Of a DNA stretch of 64,000 nucleotides, positions 22,868 to 34,429 are shown piece after piece (within the stretch, counting starts at the first letter, position 1; each line of letters opens with the position of its first letter). The position numbers and the translations under genes are program-made. The stretch spans positions 32,121,001 through 32,185,000 of the forward strand of contig OY987265.1 of NCBI GenBank assembly GCA_963920665.1, in the 5' to 3' direction. The notes under the pieces were generated by a model. The model was not told the origin of the DNA. It ran no database searches and worked only from the letters and a program-made list of their open reading frames with translations. This DNA comes from Straminergon stramineum (Eukaryota; Streptophyta; Bryopsida; Hypnales; Calliergonaceae).

Positions 22868-23140
22868 CTGCAGCAGAAGAAGGAGGAGGACTGGACTACT
22901 GGAGGAGAAAAAATGGCGGGATCTGCAAGCCCTGAACTTTCTATTAACTGAACGTAACTGACCTTATGGCAAGGCCCCAAGGAAGGTAGCTTAGGTGTGA
23001 ACAAGGAAGCCCACAAAGCAGCAGAAGGCATTCAAGGCAAGCTCCACAACTGGGAACAGGCTCACTCAATAACTTTTGTCCCCAAAAATAGCATTCAGAG
23101 AACCTTGAGAAAAAGGGGAACCCCAACTTTGGTTAGTTAT
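22320..23140. other. GC-richer island with several microsatellites
   Basis: Holds (CTGT)4 near 22576, (CACTAGT)4 at 22620-22647, (ACCTT)5 at 22808-22832 and (AGC)9 at 22837-22866. The two 60-71 codon minus-strand frames here translate the AGC run and are not credible. Confidence 0.6.
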
Positions 23141-23371
23141 TGTCACTCCAGATGATGCAGCAGAGGTTCATGGGAGGTTCATGCCCCAAATAGTTCTTTG
23201 AGGCGTTCGAAATCATGCCTTCCTATTGTTAACTTGGTCGCTTGAGGATTTCTTTTACAATATTACTATACAATTTTAAAATAATAATAATTCCTTTATA
23301 AATACTTATTGGAGTATACGTATTCCATTATTTTGCTAACATGGTGAAATTTGGAATGAGCATCTTAGGGT

Positions 23372-23973
23372 TAAGGGTAGTCTGCTCTTATTGCGACCAT
23401 CTTCTTCAAACACCGCAGTAGGCCCCTTTGAAATGGACAGTCAATGGTTCTAAAATGGACTGTCACAAATTTTAAAGCATAATTAAGATTTGTTAGGAGA
23501 TGATTTATACTTTGCCAATGCATGGAATAAGAGTCAAAGAGGGTCCACATCAAAGCGAGGGTATGTCCACTTATTTTTTCTAGATGAAAATTGATTGCCC
23601 AATTGCCTTCTTGCAAATGTTAAAAGAATTTAGGGTCCATTTAAGTTTAGCAGTGGTTGTATTTAAGAACCTTGTGTATTACTTTTTGAATGTTGCAATG
23701 CTTGTTTTTGGTCAAGCCATATCTTTTTTCAGACTGCGTGTATGTGGTTTTTGCAAGGCCTATGATCATAAATAGGTGCCTACCACAGAATTCTTTGAAA
23801 ATTCATAAGTAATTCAAAAATGCTCCGAAAAATATGAAACCACTTGGGTTAGATTCCACATCAATTTCTCTTCAAGTGAAAAATAAGGAAAAATAATTCC
23901 GTGCATCTAAGAACCATCGAAAAGGCCGACCAGCCCTTAAATGGTCACTTTAAGAGCATACTACCATACCTTA
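23372..23973 (+). mobile_element. TA-bounded element H, copy 2
   Basis: The left end TAAGGGTAGTCTGCTCTTAT with GCGACCAT is complementary to the right end ATGGTCACTTTAAGAGCATA then CTACCATACCTTA. 602 bp, against 141 bp for H1, so H1 is an internal-deletion form or a different-sized member with shared ends. Confidence 0.55.
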
Positions 23974-24500
23974 TGTTGTTGTTTTTCCTTCCCCTTGCAT
24001 CCACCTTTAGTATATTTTTTACGATTTTTCTTTTACACCTCGCAACTGACGGAAGTTCTCAAGGACCGTGACTCGTTGAATGTTCTTCAGTTTGATGAAT
24101 GATGGACTGGGTCGTTGCAAGCAATACGACAGAAAACTGGAGTTGGCAGAAAACGATCATGGCTCCCCATTCTTGCCATCAGAAGGTGTAAGTTAAGTGA
24201 CGATCAGGCTGGAGTGCTCTGCAGCCACATTGAGATAACATGGTCCTGCCTGGAGTCTGGGACGCCTGGCGACAACTAGCTCTGGCAAAACCTAACTTAA
24301 CTTATGCCCCCTACCCCCAGCACCCCATGGTTGCCCTCCTTTTCTCGGACTGCCATGGAAATGCCCCCTTGGTCCTCCGTGCATGCCAAGTGGACAATCC
24401 CCGCAATTCAATCAATGAGTTTGGGGAAAACATCGAGTGGGTTGGTTGGAACCTGCAAAATGACCTAGGTTAAACCCATCATTCAATCGAGGGGTTTGGA
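23974..24500. other. GC-richer island
   Basis: Less AT-rich than its surroundings. A 77-codon frame at 24240-24473 is not recognisable. TAAGTTAAG motif at 24190 and CTTAACTTA at 24295. Confidence 0.35.
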
Positions 24501-24759
24501 GGTTTTAGTCAATTGTTGAAGTTTGACTTTTGATTTTTTGTGTGCGTGTGTGCATGTGTTATAAATTCAATGCAAATTATTGTTGTAAATTGAGGAATAT
24601 ATTCTATTCAAGTAAAGAAAATAAAATCTTTGATAATTCATCTCATTCATAGGACTGGTCACAGAATTAATTGTGGTTCTTATCCTTTTTCCAATTTCTC
24701 TTCTATTTTAATTCATGTTTTTCTAATACAAAAATCCCTGAATTGGATCAAAATGGTAC

Positions 24760-25151
24760 TATGGTAGAACCAACCATTACCAACCAGTCCCCATGGCCAA
24801 TTTATAGGTATTTGGAAATTCAATAGAGAAGTGATTGATTTCTAATCATTAAGTCTTGGTTTCCAACCATCTTCTATCCATCAATGTTATGACACATGTT
24901 CTTAGTTTTGAGAACCAAAGTGGTCTTTGAATAAACAGTCATGGAAGACTCTATATGCTAGGGATGGGTCTATATCAACTTTTGATTACTAAAATTTATA
25001 GTAATTTCAATTCAAAGAAGAGAATTATCAAAAAAAATTGCAATACCTATGATTTCTATCTTTCTACAAGGGAAAAAATTTACATTGCCTTCTACTACTC
25101 ATGATCATGCACAAAATACTTAAGTGGTTGATAATGGGTTGTTCTATCATA
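24760..25151 (+). mobile_element. TA-type inverted-repeat element R, copy 1
   Basis: Ends TATGGTAGAACCAACCATTA and its near complement AATGGGTTGTTCTATCATA. 392 bp. The interior has TTGGTTTCCAACCATCTTCT and TGATTTCTATCTTTCTACA, both also in R2 at 46348. Confidence 0.65.
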
Positions 25152-25717
25152 TATACTACTTCGAAATAAGTTGGTGAATTTTTGGACTGTATTATGTATG
25201 GCTTTCACTTTACAAAGAAATTTTAGGAATGCAAGGGGATAAGTGAATTGAAGTTTTGATTATGTTCTCAATCTAAGAAAGCGTATCGAACTATGAGACA
25301 TAAACTAAATTTCCACATTCTCTAATTTTCATGAAATTCTGCCCACATGCAAGCAATGAAAGAAAGTTGTTTTGAACACCTAGATCTCTCAAATAATAAC
25401 AAAGTAGATTCAAGATTTAGTTGGACATTATACAAATAGTACTAGAGTTTAAGGGAGTTAATTCAATTTTGTTTTTGCGGTAGTCTTTGGTTATATTTTA
25501 GATACTCATGAACCCTACATATGCGTGATTTTGTTTCTTATAGATTGACCGCCTTGAAAATTCATAGAAATTATACTTTTTTTTAACATAATAATATAAT
25601 TCCCCTTAGATTTGGTTTGTGAGAAAGTGCACATATATGAAAAGAAATATCACTTCTTGAGTTCACTCTATGTATCCAAAATTGCAAATCAAGATTAAAA
25701 AAATAGGTTTATTTGCC
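25152..25717. other. Unassigned AT-rich DNA
   Basis: No recognisable element or gene. Confidence 0.4.
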
Positions 25718-26212
25718 TTAGGGCAACTTTAATGCACAAATTCAATGCATTCCTCAACAAATTTCTAATTTTCACCCATTTATAATTAGAACTTGAAATT
25801 TTTATCATTGTAAGTACATCCCAAAGAACTTGGACTAGGTACAAGAAAACTCAAATTTAGATATTAGACAATGAAAATAAAACACTTCAAAAGCAAGGTA
25901 ATAGGCAAAAATTATAGAAGTTTTGACAAATCACTCTTACCAAAGCATAGTGCACGGCACTTTGAAGTGCAATTGGCATGATTTTGCTTTGGTAGTCTTG
26001 ATTTGCCAAGACCTCTACAATTTTGGTCATCTAGCTAGCTTTTGAAGCAGTATATTTTCATTGTCCAATATATAAATTTGAGTTTCTTTGTACCTAGTCC
26101 AAGTACTTTGGGACATATTTCTAATCATAGAAAAATATTATAATTATCATTATAAATCGGTGGAAAGTGAACAATTTGTTGAAGAGTGCATGCAAGATGT
26201 GCACTCAGGGCT
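25718..26212. mobile_element. TTA-type foldback element L, copy 1
   Basis: Almost the whole 495 bp is an inverted repeat centred near 25962. Arm blocks GGACTAGGTACAAGAAACTC-like at 25827 and GAGTTTCTTTGTACCTAGTC at 26081 pair, as do CTTCAACAAATT-type ends. The left terminus is TTA-GGGCAACTTTAATGC. Arm sequence matches L2 at 55561, including ACAATGAAAATAAAMYACTT. Confidence 0.6.
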
Positions 26213-26470
26213 CCCTTCCAGCAAGGTGGATACACCCAAAATTGCACCTTGCCTAAAACTACCATCATCACTCTATGTACATCTCGAAAATCAATATGTA
26301 CATATGTTGAAGAAACAAATTCAAAACCTCTACCAAAAAAAACTTTGACCCTTCTTAACTTTCGCATATAGTATCCAAATGTCACATTCTTTGGTACATT
26401 GGAACCTCCTTTCAATTGCTAACAAGAAATTTGACCAATTGAATATCTTAATAATAACTAGGTACAATAG
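26213..26470 (+). repeat. Dispersed repeat X, copy 2
   Basis: Collinear with 2430-2700. It also contains a small inverted repeat GCAAGGTG / CACCTTGC at 26221-26254. An 86-codon frame across L1 and X2 is a shadow of repeat sequence. Confidence 0.4.
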
Positions 26471-26514
26471 CCAAAAGAACCATTTGTTTTGTTTCATTTT
26501 GGGGGTACCCACGT

Positions 26515-26743
26515 TTAACCCTTGAACACCGGGTTGGTGACCATGGAAATCAGCCATTTTGGAATTGTGTGACATCATCCACTTTAGAAAAAACAGAAAT
26601 ACTTGTTGGGAGTCAAACTACTATAGAAGATCTTCCCTTCCACTCCTAATTCCGAGGATGAATAGTTGCAATTATGTCCTACATAGGAGAATTACTTGTC
26701 ATTCATTGGACAATAATTGTCCGCCACGTCATTCAAGGGTTAA
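26515..26743 (+). mobile_element. TTAA-type element A, copy 5
   Basis: Bounded by TTAA-CCCTTGAACACCGGG and GTCATTCAAGGG-TTAA, 229 bp. The right TTAA (26740-26743) is also the left TTAA of D1. Confidence 0.75.
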
Positions 26744-27706
26744 CCCCTCACCGCCCAAGGCTTGAATAGGTTCAAAAACAACATTTCTTTTGAAGTGTTA
26801 TAAATATAATTTTCATTGAGTTATAGAGATCTCAACCATACAAAATTGCGGTGCACTTGTTGTAGATGACGTGCATCAAATTTGGTGTCATTTGACCATA
26901 TAGATTGCAAGGTTATAATGTTTTAGTGTTGAAAAAGGATGATGAATTTTTCCTAAAAATACATTTGGAGGCGAAATTCAGTTTCTAAATCTACTCAAAT
27001 GAAGAAACTATAAGCTCTAAAGTGATTCAAAATCAGCATATAAACACATTGATGAAAAAAATATCATTCAATTGACTCATTGTGTCTGCAAAATGGCTTT
27101 GAAATATCAAAAAATAATAAGAAAAGTTGCAAAAAACACATAAAAAATTGAACTTCCTTTTGCTAAAATGCTTCTCAGTCACTCATAACTTCTTGGATTG
27201 ATATGAAATTTTATACACACAAATTAGACTAATATGCGCAACTTTTCTAAGAAAAATTATTGGAAACAAACATTGTATGAAGAAGAAACAAGCTGTCAAA
27301 GTGCATTGTAATCCAAAAATGTCGGGATTTTGAACTTCGAATTGCTTCCAGACATTCAAAACAACCTGGATTGATATGAAAATTCTACCACAATAAATAG
27401 ACTTCAAGGGGAACATAACCCAACAAATTTGATTGAAAACAAACTTTGGATGAAGGAGATACAAGCCCCCAAAGTTGCAGCCATCAAATGGAGTTTGGTG
27501 AACTAAAGTTGAACCTGTGAACTTCAATTGGCTTCCAAAAATTCGAAAAATCTTAGATTGATCTGAAAATTTTACCACGAGATCTAGAAGAGAGAGCTCA
27601 AATTTTCAGACAAGTTTTATTGAATTTGGACATTGGATGCAAATGTTACACAACTTTGAATTTGACCTGAGGACACTTTTGGTCCACTTGGGTGGTGAGG
27701 GGTTAA
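26740..27706 (+). mobile_element. TTAA-type element D, copy 1
   Basis: Bounded by TTAA-CCCCTCACCGCCCAAGG and CTTGGGTGGTGAGGGG-TTAA, 967 bp, with terminal inverted repeats of at least 17 bases. A 131-codon minus-strand frame (27183-27578) lies inside. It has no recognisable domain, and no DDD/DDE-type transposase signature can be seen. Confidence 0.7.
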
Positions 27707-28160
27707 GCTTGTTGCAAGTCCTGTATGTTATGATTTTTTTTTTTTTTTCAGGGGGGGGTTTTGCCACTCAGTCCGCCCAGCTGCAGCAGCAACAGCAGGG
27801 CAGCTTTCAAGCCAGTTAAGTTTATTACTTGGTCATTTGCCAGTGCCCAAACTGTCTGGCTGGGTGGCGTAGAACATAAGCTTAATTCCCCCCTTCTCTT
27901 TTTTTTTGGAACAAATGAAATGGGATTTCATTGCAAAAGAAAAATAGTACAAGGCCAACCAACCACAAGTGGCCTGGAGTGAGGAGAATAATTTTTCCCC
28001 CTTTCCGTTCAGGTTGATTCAGTTCCTGTCAGCGCTTCATTCATCACGGCCTTCAGTTGGTTCCTGACACTTTTCCTCACTCTCCAGCCAGTCTCTAACT
28101 TACAAACACAGATGCAGGCACTGCAGCATTGACATCACGGTGCCATTGTCTGGATCCATA
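27707..28160. other. GC-richer patch with LINE-like tail
   Basis: Contains a T run at 27735-27749, CAGCTGCAGCAGCAACAGCAG at 27778 and the tail described at 27896. No gene is seen. Confidence 0.4.
27896..27975 (-). mobile_element. LINE-like 3' tail
   Basis: On the minus strand it reads CTTTTGCAATGAAATCCC, ATTTCATTTGTTCC, then nine or so A. This matches the terminal part of the fragments at 1917 and 34279. No clear target duplication was found, so the 5' limit is approximate. Confidence 0.45.
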
Positions 28161-28167
28161 ATACATT

Positions 28168-28340
28168 TTCAGTTTTTTATTTATTTTATTTTTGGACACC
28201 AATGAAACATTATTTTTTCATTTATTTTTTAAACACATGGACAATTTCCATTGATAGAGGAAACAGTACAAAGAACCAAGGGAGCAAGTCCCCTGCAGCA
28301 ATGAAACTGAATTTCATTGCATAACAGAAGAGTTCCACAA
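28168..28340 (-). mobile_element. LINE-like 3' tail interrupted by a second LINE fragment
   Basis: The outer tail (GCAATGAAATTCAGTTTCATT on the minus strand, then an A-rich run) is split at 28208/28308. Removing the nested fragment and one CAATGAAAC restores continuity. Confidence 0.5.
28200..28307 (-). mobile_element. 90-bp nested LINE 3' fragment with 9-bp TSD
   Basis: CAATGAAAC flanks it at 28200-28208 and 28299-28307. The minus-strand insert contains TACTGTTTCC, CAATGGAAAT and CCATGTGTTT, then an A-rich tail, as at 11671 and 62631. Confidence 0.65.
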
Positions 28341-28722
28341 TACATTACATTTCATTGCAGGAGCCGAGGCGAAGAAGAAGATGATGATGGTCATTCAGCT
28401 GTTCTTTGCAATCTGTAAGAATTGAACCAATTTGTATTCAATGGCATGGGGAAGATGTATGTTCCTCAAATTCTGGTAATTTAATGGAACTTATCACAGA
28501 AACACACAAACTGAATCTCAGCAGAAGCACTTCAAAATTGATGTGTTGTAAGGTACTAGGAGGTCCGTAAAGAGCTCATGTAAGAGCCGAAACTCAATTT
28601 GGGGGAGGTGAAACTTATTGAAATATTTTTCAGTAAATTTTCCTTGAAAGGCAAGTGAAATTGACATCTAATCCAAGTTGTTTCATAATTTTTGGAGCTT
28701 TGTGGAAAAAGTTATGAATTTT
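28341..28722. other. Unassigned DNA
   Basis: (GAAGAAGATGATGATGG) at 28372. Nothing else is recognisable. Confidence 0.35.
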
Positions 28723-28849
28723 TGAAGTCGAAATCTCATGGGGCTCTAAAAATGCCCACCTCCTTAAATGTACAAGATTTATACATCTCTGTAAAAATAC
28801 AGTGTACATTTGAAGAGGTGGGCAGTTTTAGAGCCTATGTGGATTTCAA
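28723..28849 (+). ncRNA. Imperfect hairpin resembling a plant miRNA precursor
   Basis: The arm GGCTCTAAAAATGCCCACCT (28742-28761) pairs with AGGTGGGCAGTTTTAGAGCC (28815-28834) with one mismatch. Pairing extends through AAATGTAC / GTACATTT next to a loop of about 30 bases, and loosely outward to 28849. Size and mismatch pattern suit a miRNA precursor, but transposon-derived hairpins look alike and expression is unknown. Confidence 0.3.
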
Positions 28850-29219
28850 GCCTCCTACCATAGTGGAAAACAAATAACTTAAGCAATGGCCGGAAGGGTT
28901 GTTTTAATGGACTGGCTCACTGTAAGTTTAATTAACGACTTAAGTTAATTATCAAAGCACGATCATGTGGAATTCTTGGAGGAGGTTCCACTGTTCCAGT
29001 GTTACAATGACAATGAAGTGAATGAATTGAACTCCCTTCATTTGCCTTTAATTCTCAAACATTTAATTAGTCAACTATGGTTTGTTAACTTCATCCGGAG
29101 TATTTATTGGTAGCTGTATCTCACCCTATTCCATGCATTCAAGTATAGTTTGTTGAACATGTTTGAATCGCTCAGTGAACATATGGTAAATTGGTAAGCT
29201 GGAAGTGAGATGAGAGAGA
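28850..29219. other. Unassigned DNA
   Basis: TTAATTAACGACTTAAGTTAATTA-like AT palindromes near 28930. No gene or element is recognised. Confidence 0.35.
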
Positions 29220-29594
29220 GTAAACCTGCCATTTAACTTACTGCACACATCCAAAAACCGGACAACAACCATTGCCATTTATCAAATAGTAAGCATATAC
29301 AATTCAACTACAAATTCAGTTGTAATGGGAACATAAATTTGGAAGAAGTAACCACCCTATGACCACACACTTTGTGCAGCAAAGGGTTGCAAGAAATTTT
29401 TTTCACTAGATTTGAGCTTTATCCCCTTTAAATTACAATGAAATTTGTAGGAAGAAATCTTCTTGCATTTTGTTTTTCAAAGGTGAATCTTAACATGACA
29501 TTCAATAATCACGCCAAATTTCAAAATATGCAAATCTCTATATTTATGCATAAAAGGATTTGAATTTTGTTTGTGTGAAGATTGCCAAGTTTAC
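29220..29594 (+). mobile_element. Inverted-repeat element Q, copy 1
   Basis: Ends GTAAACCTGCCA and TTGCCAAGTTTAC. The interior CACACATCCAAAAACC, GACAACAACCATTGCCATTT and CTTAACATGACATTCAATAA is shared with Q2 at 46398. Confidence 0.6.
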
Positions 29595-30340
29595 TCTAGA
29601 ATTTTTTTAAATTAAATTTTTCTATTTCCTACTTAGTTAAGAGAAGGAAAGTTGTATTGACTATGGGGATTTTGATTCTTCCAAAAAGAATTCTCCAAAA
29701 GAACCTAAAATCTTGCTCATATTGTTGCTATTGGAGGGGATATCTTCTTATTGCAAGGTGATTTGGGGTATATTAGACACCTCTATTACCTTTGAAAATT
29801 GGCATGCAAGTAACCAACAACACTACCTACACAATGGACTTAGTTTTTAAAGTTGAATAATGCCTCCTTCTCCATCAAACTATGTTGACGTTGTTGGACA
29901 ATGCCCCAAATATCTTTTCTTCTAACCTCAAACATTATAATCTTACAAACTACGTTGTCAATGGGTGGAATTTTTTTTTCCACAAAGTCCTTTGGTATTC
30001 TGGTATAATTTTTTTGTACAGTTGGAAGTTTGAAAAATATTTTTATATATCAATTATGCTCAATGCACTGCACTGGTTAGAGTTGGTTTTTTAGCTGAGA
30101 ATGGCAGAAATGTTACTGCTCCATGTTTCTCAATAATGAGCTAACACATGTGAGCTATGAGTGTTGTCTGTCGATGACTAGTATAAGGAATCAGGTAGTA
30201 CCAACCTTTGAAGATTGGCACTCAAATTTACCTCAATATGTGTTCAAAGATGACATACTTTACTGGACTGGGAATTTTTTTAACTAGAAGTTTTTTAACC
30301 TTCACTTAGACCGGTTTTACATCGCAGTCTAGCTACTACC
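29595..30340. other. Unassigned AT-rich DNA
   Basis: A 70-codon frame at 29882-30094 has no recognisable similarity. Confidence 0.35.
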
Positions 30341-30565
30341 CATAATATACACACTGCTGTTGCCACAGCATAAAAAAGTAGAAGCCAAAGTAATTTTCTA
30401 ATTTTCTTTTTAATTCATGAAAGCTTCAAAATTCAATATCTTTTCTTTTGTGAGTTAGAACGCCATGAAACAAAGTCTATGCATCCCTCCTTGAAGAGGA
30501 CTTTCTAACATTACCACGAACGCAAACGGGGGACAACCGGTTCAAAAGATCTCACAATAACAAAC
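30341..30565 (+). repeat. Repeat P, copy 1 (diverged)
   Basis: Shares with the cluster at 41.2-42.2 kb the order CTGTTGCCACAG, AACTTCAAAATTC, GCCATGAAACAAAG, GGGGGACA and AGATCTCA.AATAACAAACAAAC. Clearly older than the cluster copies. Confidence 0.55.
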
Positions 30566-30921
30566 AAACAATTCCATAGTCACATTTGAAGCAAATCTAA
30601 ACCTGAAATGTTACATAAGATTTTTTACCAGGGAGTTAGGGGTCCTTTTGCATCCCTCAAAAAGGGAACCTATAGTGAAACCAGATTATATTATATGCAT
30701 GTTAAAATTTGGAAAGTCAAGAGGTATAGCCAAATACAATGCTTGGAAATCTATAACTAACAAGCAAGGTAGAGAGTTTAGAGTTTGGAGGTCAAGACAA
30801 AGGTTTAGATAAACGCAATAGCCTTAGATGAAAGTAGAAACAACCATCCAAAAATTGTGAGAACAAATTGCCATGAATAAATGCCTAACTTCTTCTAATT
30901 ATGTTTTAAAATCGCCCAATT
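30566..30921. other. Unassigned AT-rich DNA
   Basis: No element or gene is recognisable. Confidence 0.4.
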
Positions 30922-31328
30922 TTAACTCCTAAAGATCCAAACACTAGAGTTTGGGGCAATATAGTGATTTTAGACAACTCACTACAAATGAAATTTTTAT
31001 TTTTTTCCTTTGAAATTTTCAAACAACATGTGCCCAAGGAAGAGCTCTTAAGGCACAACAATTTTCATTACTTTTATCTATATGGTTAAAAAGTCATTGC
31101 ATGCTATGTAATTTTCATTGATCTTCGAGCAATCCAAAATTTTCTTTAAAAATCAAATTTTCAAATTGGTTTTCTAGATTTAAATATAGATGGTAAGCTT
31201 CGGATCATTCTATTTTCATTAATGAGATGAAAGTTATGAGGAGTGTTAGTTTGTGGGTAGTTATGGATTTTCTACTCCAAAATAAACTTTGAAGTCCATT
31301 AATTTACTCAATTTTTAATAATTTTGGG
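30922..31328 (+). mobile_element. TTAA-type element B, copy 3, 3'-truncated
   Basis: Starts TTAA-CTCCTAAAGATCC like B2 and follows B through ACAACATGTGCCCAAGGAA and the TTGAAGTCCWTTAATT block. It stops near 31328, so the right half is lost. Confidence 0.55.
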
Positions 31329-32043
31329 ATTGAAGTGTTAATTCTTATGGTTCTTTGAAAGATTACTTTCATTTAAGTGGTTACCATGAATGCAAGCTCC
31401 AAAAATTCCTTTAAAATTATGTTATAAATTTGTACAGTTGTAAATTTGAATTTATTTTTTATATATCAATAATGTTCAATGCACTAGAAAGTGAAAATTT
31501 TGGACATTTTTTTGTGAAAATAGAAACTTTAATAGTTAAAATTTGAAAACAATACAAAACTAAATGTTTAGAATTGTAATTGAGCAAATGGTTGAGTGAG
31601 TAGAATTCACTCCATTGGATTACCACGTCCAGTCATTTCTTGGAGGTGAGAGAAAAACAAAAGATGAAACAAGGTATGAGTTGATTTTTATCTCCAAACC
31701 TTTATAACTCTCAATGTATTTCTCTAATGTTTAATTTGATTGAAGATTTTGAGTGTACAAAGTGCATTTATTTTACAAAAAGTAAACATTTACAAAAATA
31801 ATTCTTACACACGTGCTTTTGGGATATGAAAGTAAAATCACGAGGTAGAAGAACAAGGGATGACTTTAAGATTAACTCAAATATATCTTTACAAGTTTGA
31901 AATCTAGACAATCCTTCTCGTTTGTAAGGAATTAAGGTTATAAAGTTTGATAGGATGGGTGATAGGCCAAAGAATTGAAGTTTCATGGGCCTTGTGCAAA
32001 AAATAACCCTATGGTTGCTAAAAAATTGACCAAGGATCCTATA
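31329..32043. other. Unassigned AT-rich DNA
   Basis: A 72-codon minus-strand frame (31768-31986) is not recognisable. Confidence 0.35.
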
Positions 32044-32976
32044 TTAACCCCTAAAGGACCAAGGTGCCTTTTTTGGCAACATAGAAATTTTGGGCAGGTA
32101 CATGTGACTACAGATTTTCATGTTTTTGGCCCAAAATTTAATAGAAGGTGTGGACGAGGAATATCTTTCATATGCACTAAATTTCAGGACATTTGGAAAT
32201 ATGAGTCAAAAGTTATGGCCTAATATGTTGTTTGTTTCTCAACTCGGGCAGTCCGGGCAGATCTGAAAAAATCACTTTTTTCAAAAATAAAAATTTGAAA
32301 TTGGTTTTTTAGATCAGTATATACATAGAAAGCTTTGAATCATTCCATTTTGATCTATGAGTCAAAAGTTATGAGATGTTTCAGTTTACGGGCACTTATG
32401 GATTTTCTACTCTAAAATAAACTTTGAAGTCCTTTATTTAACTCAATTTTTAATATTTTTGGAAAAAAATAAAATCATAGGGTATAGATTGTTTATTACA
32501 ACATTTCCACCATTGGGATTGGCATTTTCCAATTCCAATAATAAACTATTAACAATTTAGTATTTTGAATCATTCTCTACATCTTTGTACTTACTATTTT
32601 TTTCCTATATGTTGCACAATTCCAAATGATCTGAAAATTTTCAATAATATAGACAACTTGACTTCAAGAATGAATCTAAAGAAGCACCACCATTTTGGAC
32701 ATTTTTTCATACAAATAGGATTTTGTGAAGTACAGCTGCCCGGTTTTTCGCAGGGCCAAAAAAAGGATTTTTGTCACTTCAAATGTTAATATCTTGCAAT
32801 CTACATGGTGGAAATTTCTGAAATTTTTTCCACATCTTCTCAATGTAGATTACTACAAGATCCTACGGTTACATGTGTCCAAAAATGATATTTTTCAAAA
32901 ATTTGGTACTTGTATTAGAAATGGCAGTTTTTGAGGGGTTTTGGTGAGAAGGTAGTCAAGGAACTTTAGGGGTTAA
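32044..32976 (+). mobile_element. TTAA-type element B, copy 4 (reference copy)
   Basis: Bounded by TTAA-CCCCTAAAGGACCAAGG and GGAACTTTAGGGG-TTAA, 933 bp, both TTAA intact. Landmarks are GGCAACATAG, ATTTTCATGTTTTTGGCCC, ATATGAGTCAAAAGTTATGG, TTTGAAGTCCTTTATTTAAC, GAAGCACCACCATTTTGGAC and CCGGTTTTTCGCAGGGCC. No transposase frame; several overlapping frames of 66-82 codons are incidental. Confidence 0.75.
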
Positions 32977-34269
32977 GCAAGGACCATTACTAGAATAAAC
33001 TAGTAAAATATAAATCCTAAAAGTGAAATACAATCAAACCTCCTTCTTGTCATGCTCTTTAATGCCACATTCAAATATTCAAGAATGTTTTGAAAAAATA
33101 TATAATACATAAATAATAGCTCACCCCCCCCCCCTCTCCATATTTTGAACGAAGGTATTATCCTTTTGTGTTTGAGACATGTTTTTTTTGTGAGATATTG
33201 CTCTTTACAATGGTCATAATGGCAAGGCAAAAAATTTACAATTGTTGCTAAAGAAGAGATGCAAGATTGTGTAGAGGGAGTTGAATTTCTATGAATTGGA
33301 TAATTCTTTAATATACATATTTATAATATGAGAATACTAGATCAATAATTTACCAAAAATTTAGGCACCTCTTTAATTATTTATTTTTTGACAAAGCTAT
33401 TAGGAAGCTTTGGTATAGTTTTTGATGCTTGATTTGACATTGAAATAAAAAAAATTTAACTATTGCAATATTTATTGGAATGATATGAAACAAAGTTTCA
33501 CACATAGATTATGATGATTAGCATCCATCCTAAAAAATTCATGAAAAAAAATCAAAATTATGAAGTTAACAAGACCTATTCAAATTCTCTAAAAGCACAA
33601 AGTGGTCTCTTTGTTCCTTTTGGGGGGTAATTGGTTGAAAGTTTTAATGCATATCTAAATTGAACAAATAAATCTAGGTCAAATAATTTGGTAGGGATAA
33701 ATAATTTATGCAAAAAAAAATTAAAAATTATATAAGAAAAATTGTTTGACCTCTGAAGCTAGGAAAATCTTACCATGTACACTTCGAGGCCATGCCTCTC
33801 TTGTAAAAATGTAATTAATTTTAAAATGGTTAAACGTTAGAAAAACAAGGCATGACTTTGAAAATGTCGAAATATCAAAATTTAGTCTAATCTTGGAAGG
33901 TTTGGCTTAGATTATATCATTGTCATGTGGCACCAACATGTTCTATACTAATTTTATATAAAGATAAGGTATTCACCCATGTATTTATTACTAGGAAGAA
34001 AGAGGTCTGGGAACACCAAACTATAGAGCTCGTATATGGTGCCAAAGACTAGCATAGACATTAGTTTGGTTCACTTATTGACCATTGACATTGCAAGTTG
34101 GTGCTCATGACCTCATCTCTTCTACCCAAAACTACATGCAATTTTTAATTTTATTTTGGCATGTGAAAATCAATTGTTTAAAAAAATACACCACAAGCTT
34201 GTTGTACCCCCCTCCCTAAAGATACTTAAAACATTAAAGATACCTTTTTAGAGTAAGGCAAGCCCATGT
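32977..34269. other. Unassigned AT-rich DNA
   Basis: A C-run of 10 lies at 33125-33134. No gene or element boundary is recognised in these 1.3 kb. Confidence 0.35.
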
Positions 34270-34337
34270 CATTTAATATATTTTTTTATTTTTTTGACAC
34301 AAATGAAATGGAATTTCATTGCAAATGACATTTAATA
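34270..34337 (-). mobile_element. 50-bp LINE 3'-end fragment with 9-bp TSD
   Basis: CATTTAATA is duplicated at 34270-34278 and 34329-34337. Read on the minus strand, the 50-base insert is TTTGCAATGAAATTCC, then ATTTCATTTGTGTC and an A-rich tail. Together with the one at 1917 it is among the shortest such copies here. Confidence 0.65.
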
Positions 34338-34429
34338 AATTTACAAACAAACAAGGCAATATGCCAAATGAATGTTAGAGCATGTACATTGAGGCTCTCA
34401 ATACATTTGACACATGTTGAACTTGGATC

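Noticed and set aside
22816..23126. Minus-strand frames with an alanine run
   Set aside because: The run is the (AGC)9 microsatellite; two different frames overlap and neither has a recognisable domain.
26088..26415. Frames of 86 and 96 codons on both strands
   Set aside because: They cross the boundary between foldback L1 and repeat X2, so they are artefacts of adjacent repeats.
27183..27578. 131-codon minus-strand frame inside element D1
   Set aside because: Considered as a transposase remnant, but no DDE/DDD-type motif or zinc-binding C-terminus is visible and D2 does not preserve it over its shorter length.
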